A stretch of 64,000 nucleotides of DNA from assembly GCF_002943425.1 (NCBI RefSeq), contig NZ_PTRA01000005.1, positions 124,001 through 188,000 on the forward strand, in the 5' to 3' direction. Below the pieces are notes generated by a model. That model did not search any database. It was not told the DNA's origin and worked only from the letters and a program-made list of their open reading frames with translations. The translations under genes were made by a program, and so were the position numbers. Source of the DNA: Siphonobacter curvatus. GTDB lineage: Bacteria; Bacteroidota; Bacteroidia; Cytophagales; Spirosomataceae. Of the stretch, positions 34,401-41,376 are shown in pieces. Every line of letters starts with the position of its first letter. The stretch's first letter is position 1.

Positions 34401-34937
34401 TACATCATCTTCGCTGGTTACCAAGAGTTTAAAGGTTCCATCGCTCGTCGTAACGGTACCCCGCGTAGTACCCTTGATGAGGATATTAACCCCAACCACC
34501 GGATTACCTTTGTCGTCAGAAACGGTACCGGTGATGGGAATTTCAGCACCTAGACTGGTTTCTTTTTTTAAGGTTGAGGTAGGTGGGACGATCCGTTTTA
34601 GCAAAATTTGATTACCGGATGATTCATAGGTAACCTGAATCGGATTTAGAATCTCATTCAAGATGGTTTGAATGGGCTGATTCTGAGCTTCGTAACTGAT
34701 TTTCTGTTTCGACTGAATAATCTCCCGACTGTAGATGAACTTGACGCCAACGAGTTTTTCAATTCGCTTAAGTACATCTTCAACGTTCTGATCTTTGACT
34801 ACAATGGAAATGCGGCGGTTCAGATCTTGTTGAGCATAAACTTCCGTCTGTAGAAAAATCAGCAGACTTAGCAAACAGCCCACCAGCCGAAGGGCCATCC
34901 GCTGATAGCCTTTTGGGATGTGTAATAGTAGAAGCAT
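31497..34937 (-). CDS. SusC/RagA family TonB-linked outer membrane transducer with STN domain
   Basis: A receptor of about 1146 residues. A signal peptide is followed by an STN domain (about residues 50-115 from the chosen start: NVEDVLKRIEKLVGVKFIYS), which signals to a FecR anti-sigma factor. Then come a carboxypeptidase-like beta domain (GTVSDDKGNPVVGVNILIKG), a TonB-box region with DEVVVVGFG, the plug (IRNYGTPLVIIDGIQ; LKDASASIYGMQAANGVLVV) and a barrel ending AGFSLKL. I use the ATG at 34937; the upstream TTG at 34976 is unlikely, and an ATG at 34898 is possible. With SusD it imports an unknown substrate and induces its own operon through FecR and the sigma factor. Confidence 0.93.
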   Translation of the reverse strand: MLLLLHIPKGYQRMALRLVGCLLSLLIFLQTEVYAQQDLNRRISIVVKDQNVEDVLKRIEKLVGVKFIYSREIIQSKQKISYEAQNQPIQTILNEILNPIQVTYESSGNQILLKRIVPPTSTLKKETSLGAEIPITGTVSDDKGNPVVGVNILIKGTTRGTVTTSDGTFKLLVTSEDDVLLFSYLGYKTQEVRVGKQSSISLTLSDDNKVLDEVVVVGFGLKNKKETLSGAISTVNADELSHASTVTAAGALVGKIPGIAFRQSSGRPGSAPAIEIRNYGTPLVIIDGIQKDYGSFAQLDFNDIENISILKDASASIYGMQAANGVLVVTTKRGKRNQKPVITLQSYYGLQIPAGYNKPADAATYMKAIIQDETYNNVPDAARTINREQYDQWVRGTEPGFQSFDWYNYIWQTRPQVYGSLNISGGSDNADYYISLNRIEQKSMLRNFHGFDRTNFQSNVNFNITKKLKIGVQMNGRLERNRQPGLPGDDYDFALQAAFRNLPTKRPFVNDDPRYPGISAIDPQFSYGWINEEMSGKYESQIRIMQINGTAEYSIFDGLKARALVSYWYRNIRNDLREKSPLLYRFDEPTNAYAIAYQGNARYLERYVQNAEEMTSNVQLDYEKTFGKHHVHLVTGMETKSANYPSIYILGSQEANGIPFLTTKSTTNVGDGIPFTQSRLGVLGRFNYDFDNKYIMELSGRYDGSYFYKKGKRFGFFPSGSLAYRISQEGFWKNNAFLNQKIDEVKIRGSYGVLGKELGSALTYITGYNFNQGSAILDGRDVVSSRITGLATDNITWGRVYVLDFGIDVGLLGNRLTAGFDWFDRHQTGELASRYDVLLPNEIGFSLPAENLNSDHTKGIEMYLSWKDNVRDFNYFVSGNFTFSRWITGTRYKPRWANSYDRYRDVWNTEGRFRDGSFQLVANGQFQSWEQIANHPIDQDHYGNTTIRPGDYIYQDTNNDGYITDLDMKNVTYRLNNGTPWLNFAFQAGASWKGFDFRAEFAGGSKFTYEQQWVMRYFDGNTNVSQYLANNSTWYKDIWDKNSGFNIGKYPLLTKGVNNWMNTHWPNSNWQTNVTYIKLRNIEFGYTLPDRMIKKAKLSGLRIYVSAQNILTLTNMPGGLDPEMTANSGIAYPNPRLVNAGFSLKL

Positions 34938-35065
34938 TGTCGTTAGAGTTCTGGAGTTTGGTATAAAAATGAGCAATAGAAATCCTGTTCTCCGCGTGAA
35001 GCAGAAAAGAAAAAGAGTAATAGCGTAGATGGATAGACTAAAAAATTCTGCTGACTAAGAGACGA

Positions 35066-36157
35066 TTAAGGGCTACAGCTGTGGCCAGTTACATAAATGG
35101 TATCCCCCTGCTTTTCATAGGAAGCTTCAACGGCCGAACAGATCAGTCTAATTTTTTCGGCGAAGGGAACGCCATTCAAATCGCCGGTGAAGGTACAGCC
35201 CCGTAAATTCGCTTGGTCAAATTCGATTTTGGTGTGATACGTGTGCTGAAGTCGGCTGAGAACCTCGGTAACTGGGGTGAATTCAAAGTTTTGGTTGTCG
35301 TTTAGAACGGAGCCAGCATTAGAGCGATGGTGGTTGGTAGCGAAGGTCTGCTTAGTTAACTGATTCGTTTGAATATCGAGTTCGACCTGCTCGTTTTTCG
35401 CCAGAACCAAGTACCGCTCGGGGTCTTTCATGGAGTTGACGGTAACCTTACCCGTTTTTACTTTTACGAAAGCAATGTTCTGATCCTGAATAGCCTGAAC
35501 CTGAAAACTGGTACCTACGACCCGGGTGGTAAGAACGGGCGTATAGACCCAGAATGGACGGGTCTCGTCCTTGACTACCTCAAAGAAACCTTCCCCGATT
35601 AAATAAACTTCCCGCTGCTGAGCCTGGAGGTTAACCCATAACTGTCCCCCCTGAGCCAGTAAAACCGAAGAGCCATCGGTAAGCGTGATGAGTTGATCCG
35701 ACGTGCCCGAATTAACAATCTTTTCCCAACTGTCTTTCGTAGCTGAAGCCTTCTTTTCCGCCAGCGTTGAATTAGAAATGTTGGGTGAATTCTTGATGAA
35801 ATCTTTCAGAAAAAAACCAATGACTATTAAAGCCGCCAAACCAGCCAGCGGAGCTAGCCATCGGAGTGCCGGTCGGTAGACGGGAACTTTGCCCGTAGAA
35901 AGCTCCCGCAATTTGGCCTCCTGTAAGGATTGTTTTATCTGCTCAATCTCTTCTGGATACTGAGCTTCGGCTAAAGGCTGAGGGTCGCCACTTAAAACCA
36001 GGCAAAGGGCAGCGGCCTGTTCATACAACTCCCGCTTGTGCGGATTCTGCCGGAGCCATTCCTGCCAATAAGTGTGGTCTTGGGGCTTGCGGCCCAGGAT
36101 CCACTCCCGGAAAGCGTCATTGGCTAAAAAATCTTCTACTGTATCAAAAGAGGTCAT
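35066..36157 (-). CDS. FecR family anti-sigma factor
   Basis: A 363-residue single-pass regulator. The N-terminal cytoplasmic part (about 1-95) binds the sigma factor; a membrane helix lies at about 100-118 (APLAGLAALIVIGFFL). The periplasmic FecR domain (about 135-255) has LTDGSSVLLAQGGQLWV and VVGTSFQVQA, and a C-terminal DUF4974 (about 285-355) starts FEFTPVTEVLSRLQHTYHT. It relays the STN signal from the SusC protein to the sigma factor encoded 72 bases upstream. Confidence 0.92.
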   Translation of the reverse strand: MTSFDTVEDFLANDAFREWILGRKPQDHTYWQEWLRQNPHKRELYEQAAALCLVLSGDPQPLAEAQYPEEIEQIKQSLQEAKLRELSTGKVPVYRPALRWLAPLAGLAALIVIGFFLKDFIKNSPNISNSTLAEKKASATKDSWEKIVNSGTSDQLITLTDGSSVLLAQGGQLWVNLQAQQREVYLIGEGFFEVVKDETRPFWVYTPVLTTRVVGTSFQVQAIQDQNIAFVKVKTGKVTVNSMKDPERYLVLAKNEQVELDIQTNQLTKQTFATNHHRSNAGSVLNDNQNFEFTPVTEVLSRLQHTYHTKIEFDQANLRGCTFTGDLNGVPFAEKIRLICSAVEASYEKQGDTIYVTGHSCSP

Positions 36158-36229
36158 GGATAGTCCGGCTTCATGGGCATTATCTATTGCTTATATGCAA
36201 CACCTCCGTCGGACATACTCTGTTTAATA

Positions 36230-36844
36230 CTAAAATTTTAAAAATAAATACAAAAAGATGAGCAAGTGCTGTGGCTGGCAGTGATTCCGCATCTTAGACA
36301 TGGCTCGGGTTAGAAAATTGGAAACCGATTGCCGATTCACTTGCATGACTTCCGCAATTTCTCCAATGCTCATATCCTGATAGTAGTGCAGGTAGATGGC
36401 TTCCCGTTCGCGGGGAGAAAGCTGACTCATTAACTGTTTCAATTGATGAACGCGGCTTAAGAAGGCTTCATCCTCGATTAGGATGGATTCTCCACTGATG
36501 TTTTCCAGAGGTCCCATGTCCCAGTCAAGGTCATGATTTACCATTCGCTTGGCAGAGCGAATGTGAAGGAAAATGTGGTTACGTAGTCCTTTGAGCAGGT
36601 AATGCTTAACGGAAATGGTTTCGTTGATCTGCGTTCTGTTTTGCCACAGTTGTAGAAAGAGGTCCTGTATGCAGTCTTTGACAACGAAATCGCTAACGGA
36701 AAACTTCTGACCGTAATGCTTTAATGTGGAATAATACCTTTCGGCAATATTGCCTAATGCCGCTTCATCGCCAGCAAGATACTCTTGCCATAAATCAGAA
36801 TCAGTGCAGGTCGTACGCATCGCAGAAGTGACATTATGAATCAT
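36230..36844 (-). CDS. ECF-type sigma-70 factor of the SusCD operon
   Basis: A sigma factor of about 204 residues. Region 2 is near VKDCIQDLFLQLWQNR and region 4 is LSPREREAIYLHYYQDMSIG followed by a helix-turn-helix. The frame can open at a TTG at 36850, but the ATG at 36844 or an internal ATG at 36820 is more natural. It heads the signalling set sigma-FecR-SusC(STN)-SusD-DUF3823, the Bacteroidota version of Fec-type surface signalling. When the SusC protein senses its substrate, FecR would release this factor. Confidence 0.92.
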   Translation of the reverse strand: MIHNVTSAMRTTCTDSDLWQEYLAGDEAALGNIAERYYSTLKHYGQKFSVSDFVVKDCIQDLFLQLWQNRTQINETISVKHYLLKGLRNHIFLHIRSAKRMVNHDLDWDMGPLENISGESILIEDEAFLSRVHQLKQLMSQLSPREREAIYLHYYQDMSIGEIAEVMQVNRQSVSNFLTRAMSKMRNHCQPQHLLIFLYLFLKF

Positions 36845-37303
36845 ACACAAGAATAGAGCAATGTAAAGTACATGCGTACCCAGTTGAGCGAGTTAACTTT
36901 CCTTTAGGATAGGTCTCGCTAGGGAGCGTAAACGCTAAACGGTTCTGATCGCTGTGTTGGGTATACAATCTATGCTCTGATGAGTATTGCAAATTAATTC
37001 ATATAATCAATTTTTATCAATGAATTATTCAATTAATGTCTTTGCGACATTTTGTAACGGGAGTTTACACTAAAAAAGGATTATACGTTTAAGAGTGGAA
37101 GCTTTGCGAGCATCCCTAAGGCTTAAACCAATACATGAAGCTTTCTCTGTTGACTTAATTGAGCGAGACTACGAAATAGTATACCTTAGTGATGGACACT
37201 ATTTTTCTCGTCATCTATACTGGGCAAGGGTTCTTTAGTAGTCGAAGTGAGCACTTGTTTTCAGAAAGAGGTTCGTTGTACTCGCTGGGTATACAGATGA
37301 GTA
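36845..37303. other. Intergenic region, promoter of the sigma gene
   Basis: About 450 AT-rich bases between the histidine kinase stop and the sigma gene start, both on the minus strand. A short dyad AGCGTAAACGCT occurs near 36926. No frame, RNA or terminator with a T-run is convincing. Confidence 0.4.
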
Positions 37304-39664
37304 CTAGAGCTGGGCGGGCAAATAGACATTAAATAGAGCCCCTTTTCCTATCTGACTTTCTGCCGTAATCAAGCCGCCGTGGTTATGGGCTACTTTTTGA
37401 CAGATGGATAGACCAATACCCGAACCCTTGAATTCGGCTTTGCCGTGGAGTCTTTGGAATACTCCAAAAATGCGTTCAGCATATTTTTCTTCAAAACCAA
37501 CGCCATTGTCCTGTATGCTAAGTTGGTAATACCGCTTGGCTTTTACCTGTAATGGATTAGGTAATTGGCTTGCCGGTACAATTTGAGCGTCAATGACAAT
37601 GCGTGGGGTTTGTTTTTGACCCGTTTGATCTTTGCTACTAAACTTCAGGGCGTTGGATACCAGGTTTTGCCAAAGCTGTTCAAGCTGCAGGGCATCGCCC
37701 ATTACTTTCGGTAGGGGGGCAATCTGTAATTGAGCCTGCGTCTCTTCCAGCGAAACGAATAAGTTTTCTTGGACCCGTTCAAGGATTTTATTCAGGTCTA
37801 CATCCTTTAACTTGGGGGTGGCGTTAGAAATTTGAGAAAAAGCCAGCAGATCACTTACTAACTCACTCATTCGGGAGGCGGACTGGCGGATACGATCCAG
37901 ATAGGTTTCGTTCAGGACCTGATCCCGATTGTAATATTTGACGAGTAAGTCACAAAACTGCCGAATCTTGCGAAGGGGTTCCTGCAAGTCGTGACTGGCT
38001 ATGAAAGCAAACTGTTCTAAACTTTCATTCGAGCGACTCAGATGTTCATTCGTTAGCACGAGTTCTTCGTTGCTGGCTTGTAAGTTTTCATTAGAAGTGG
38101 CTAGCTGCCGGGTACGATCTTCTACTTTGCTTTCAAGCACTTGCTGCATTTTCCGCTCAGCGGTTACATCCCGAACGAAACCACGCAGATACGTCGCCCG
38201 GTCCTGCTCATTGAATTGAGTAGTACCTAAGGCATAGAGTATGTAGGTTTGCTTCGTTTGCGGGTTGACAATTTCAAACTCTACTTCTAGTCGCCGCTTG
38301 CCCTGTTTAGATAAAGCTTTTCGAAAAGCTTCTTCCAATACCCTTGCGTTTAAAGCCATGGTATTGATCTGTTCGAACGTTAAAGGAGAGGAAAAGCCAA
38401 TCCAGCGACTCACACTCGGTGAAAAAGAAAGGAGCTGATCTTCTACGTGAATCGTCCAGGTACCCAGCTCCGCCAGATCCACGGCATTTTGCAGGGATTG
38501 GCTCGACTGCTCAATTCGCTTCTGGAGCTTTACTTGATCCGTTACATCAATGGAAAAGCAGAGTACGCCGTAACTCTGGCCATCTTCGTTGGCTAAGGGA
38601 GCATAGCAAACATTAAAAAACTTATGACGGGTTTGGCCTTTTTCGACGATCCAGGCGGGTAACGCTTTTTGCTCAAAAACGTGCTGCTCGGTATATACTT
38701 CTTCGAGTAATGCCAGAAAAGGCTGTCCCTCAATTTCTGGCATCACTTCAATCAAAGGCTTATTCAAGATGTGAGGTCCTTTTCCGGCAATTTCGATGAA
38801 AGCTTGGTTGACGGTGGACAGCTTAAATTCAGGTCCAACCAAGCGGGCAATGGATACAGGAGCCGATTGGATGACGTGTTCAAGTTGAGCCCTTTGGTTT
38901 TCTAACTCCCTTCTCATGTAGACTTGCCCGGTCACATCAGTAGCAAGCACTAAAAGCTGCGTATACCGCTGGCTGTCCTCATTCCATTGAGGCTGATAGG
39001 TAAGGTCAACGTAATGAGAGGATCGTTTTTCTGGAGACTTCAGCGGTATTTCCACTTCATTAACCCGAAGAACTTCCCCTGAAGAAAGCACCTGTCGTAA
39101 GCTTTTCTCAAGATCTACTCTTTTCGTTTCCGGAATGGTTCTCATAAAAGAACTACCCAGAAGCTTTTCTACCGTACTGCCGCTCAAGGTCGCATAACAC
39201 GTATTTACCCGAAGGTAAGTAAAGTCATTTTCATCCAGTAGAGCCAGACCCACTACGGAATCATCCGATAGCTCAAATAGGGGTTGTAATGAATTGAAAT
39301 GATTGGATGGGGCGGGCGGGGTTACTGCTTGAGCAACGCCCCGAAGTACCAAACTTCCGGCTTCCCGCTCCGATGCCCCCCACCAGCGAATCCACTGATT
39401 GGAATCGCCGTTCCGTTGAAACGTGAAGTCTATCGGTATTTCTTCGTATAAAGCCTGTTCAATCAACTGACTAACCTGATGTTGAGAACTGGGATGGAGG
39501 CTATCCAAAAACGTTTGGTAGTCAGCATTAGCCGAGACACCCAATAACTGTTGAGCATAAGCATCCGCATGCAACGTTTTTGTCATTGAATCTAGCTGCC
39601 ACGTCCCTAATCTGGCGGCTTTCAAAGCTAAAAGTATCGATGGAGGTAGATTCGAAGAAGACAT
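37304..39664 (-). CDS. Multi-PAS sensor histidine kinase
   Basis: A 786-residue, apparently soluble kinase with no clear membrane helix. About four PAS/PAC domains occupy residues 1-500, recognisable by PAC-type ends such as YGVLCFSIDVTDQVKLQKRI and LRGFVRDVTAERKMQ. A coiled coil follows (about 500-555), then a HisKA domain with SHDLQEPLRKIRQF (phospho-acceptor His near 560) and an HATPase domain with the N box NLVSNALKFSSKD, G1 DNGVGFEEKYAERIF and G2 GSGIGLSICQKVAHNHGG. This resembles light- or redox-type phytochrome-family kinases. No response regulator is nearby. The ATG at 39664 is used; a TTG precedes it. Confidence 0.9.
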   Translation of the reverse strand: MSSSNLPPSILLALKAARLGTWQLDSMTKTLHADAYAQQLLGVSANADYQTFLDSLHPSSQHQVSQLIEQALYEEIPIDFTFQRNGDSNQWIRWWGASEREAGSLVLRGVAQAVTPPAPSNHFNSLQPLFELSDDSVVGLALLDENDFTYLRVNTCYATLSGSTVEKLLGSSFMRTIPETKRVDLEKSLRQVLSSGEVLRVNEVEIPLKSPEKRSSHYVDLTYQPQWNEDSQRYTQLLVLATDVTGQVYMRRELENQRAQLEHVIQSAPVSIARLVGPEFKLSTVNQAFIEIAGKGPHILNKPLIEVMPEIEGQPFLALLEEVYTEQHVFEQKALPAWIVEKGQTRHKFFNVCYAPLANEDGQSYGVLCFSIDVTDQVKLQKRIEQSSQSLQNAVDLAELGTWTIHVEDQLLSFSPSVSRWIGFSSPLTFEQINTMALNARVLEEAFRKALSKQGKRRLEVEFEIVNPQTKQTYILYALGTTQFNEQDRATYLRGFVRDVTAERKMQQVLESKVEDRTRQLATSNENLQASNEELVLTNEHLSRSNESLEQFAFIASHDLQEPLRKIRQFCDLLVKYYNRDQVLNETYLDRIRQSASRMSELVSDLLAFSQISNATPKLKDVDLNKILERVQENLFVSLEETQAQLQIAPLPKVMGDALQLEQLWQNLVSNALKFSSKDQTGQKQTPRIVIDAQIVPASQLPNPLQVKAKRYYQLSIQDNGVGFEEKYAERIFGVFQRLHGKAEFKGSGIGLSICQKVAHNHGGLITAESQIGKGALFNVYLPAQL

Positions 39665-40201
39665 CAATAGAGCAAGACTACTTAAGCATTAACTAAACCC
39701 ATTTGAAATGAAAAAGTTATCGATTTTCTACTGAAATAGTATGATAGGAGCAGGAGAAATCGTTTTCTGTTAAAAAAAAGTTCTTGAATCTAGCGATCCT
39801 TGAGTGAAGACAAGAGATGCCCTATCTCGGTTGATCAGGCCCTAGGGCGTACGAATTGACAAGGGTTAAGAGTTCTCTGTTACACAGCTGAAAGAATACG
39901 TGGATAAATGTCTAAAGAGGACAGGCAGGGATATATTCAAGGGATATGCGGTCCCGGCGAGAGCTTTGATGAGCCACCCCTGTTTGACCGCCTCCCGTAG
40001 CTAAGCAGTGCCATCGCCACTACAACCTCTATGGAGGGCCAATTGCGTAAAGAGTGGCATTCAATGGATACGAAAGTTTACGAACGATCGCTAAAATCCA
40101 TTTGCCCTCATGGGTGGGATTGATTCTAAACGGCTGTAAAATAGCTTCTGCCAGTAGTCCTTTCTTTCTCCCTCTTGTCAAAGAACTGCTTATTTTTTCA
40201 C
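39665..40201. other. Intergenic region, no supported gene
   Basis: About 540 bases. A 10-bp palindrome GCCCTAGGGC lies near 39839. A 64-codon frame at 40054 has no family resemblance and unusual composition, so I do not call it. The kinase promoter is presumably at the left end. Confidence 0.4.
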
Positions 40202-40237
40202 GATTTGATAGTGACTTTGTCCCATCACTATCAAATC
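40202..40237. promoter_or_regulatory. 13-bp perfect inverted repeat before the secreted-protein gene
   Basis: GATTTGATAGTGA (40202-40214) is exactly complementary to TCACTATCAAATC (40225-40237), 7 bases before the ATG at 40245. The loop contains CTTTG, and TGACTTTG resembles a -7 box, so this may be an operator over the promoter. A hairpin in a leader RNA that hides the start is the alternative. Confidence 0.55.
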
Positions 40238-40244
40238 TTACCCC

Positions 40245-40966
40245 ATGAAGTACATACTACTTCTGTTTTGCTTAGGATACGCTACGTTAGCGAATGCCCA
40301 GCTCAGACCCGCTAATAAAATTGTTGAGAAAAATCGGGTCAAAACCGAGGCTTATGATATGGTTTGGTATATGCTTCGCGATACGGCTAAATTCGAAATA
40401 GGTAAGGTTTCTTCTAGATTAATCGATAGTAAATATAAAATTACGTTGATTACGACCGTGGCAATGAAGGAACTAACGGCATTTGGGTGGACTCCTCAAC
40501 GTGTCAAAAAGCAACCTTCAGCCCTATTCGTCATACTTCCTATAATGCTCAAAGAGATATCATACTCAATTTTGGTCCAATCGTAACCGGGGTTTATACG
40601 GACAAACGTCAGGGCAAAAAGACCGTTATTTCGGATACTACCCAAACGACTTATTTCGATAGCAATTTCTACCCTACCCTGATCCGGTGGCTTCCTTTAA
40701 AAGAAGGGTTTACTCAGAAACTAGCGATTTATGATTATAATCCTTCTGCTAAAATAGGAGTCATTACTGCTTCGATTACTGGGGTCAGTAGTGATCAGCA
40801 TACCACCCAGAAAAATGGCTTAAAAGAAGTGTGGGTTGTCACGGTTACGGATGAAATAAGCAACGGCACCTCTACCTACTTCATTGACAAAACAGATAGG
40901 AAACTCTGGAAACAAACGATGGAGGCAGGGAAAGGACGAGCCATGATGATGATGACAGTTGAGTAA
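40245..40966 (+). pseudogene. Secreted hypothetical protein gene with a frameshift
   Basis: The first frame has a signal peptide (MKYILLLFCLGYATLANAQ) and continues through SSRLIDSKYKITLITTVAMK, then diverges into unlikely sequence. The shifted frame from 40469 reads GTNGIWVDSSTCQKATFSPI, then SYNAQRDIILNFGPIVTGVY, and runs to the stop at 40966. Joining them needs one extra base in ATGAAGGAAC at about 40466-40471, giving about 240 residues. The domain resembles DUF3108-like periplasmic beta proteins, which is a weak assignment. The second frame keeps coding character to its end, so the break is recent or is a sequencing error. Confidence 0.75.
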
Positions 40967-41376
40967 AATGTAATAGCTTAACCTCTTTACTTCTCATCGT
41001 TTCTAGAGGTAAGCAGATCAATTCACCGTAGAGTCAGTATATAAATAAGGGTCATCAGCAGAAATTACCAATGTTTCAACCCAAGGCTTGGCGACCGGGC
41101 TGCTATTCCAGTACTTTTTTTGGATGGTAGGCGGATTCATTTAGGTAAAGAGTAGAGGGACTCGAGGTGCTATAGAAGTGAGAATACTAGTCTATGCTAA
41201 TCAAAGATGCTTGCAAACCCTAGAGGGATCTCCGCTTTTATAGAAAGGGTAGAGCTCCCATCTTTGGAGTGGCCCAACCTTTTAAAGAAGGTATAGCTTA
41301 CGTGAAGCATCCGCTTGATTGGTTTACTAAGCGATGATGTTGAACCATCAATTGCACAAGTATACGTTTCAACCGC
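40967..41376. other. Intergenic region, nothing recognised
   Basis: About 410 bases before the UvrA2 gene. No frame or RNA is convincing; an 82-codon minus-strand frame here overlaps the UvrA2 start and is a shadow. Confidence 0.4.

Noticed and set aside
40054-40248. 64-codon frame before the frameshifted secreted gene
   Set aside because: It overlaps the next start and the 13-bp inverted repeat and has no recognisable domain.
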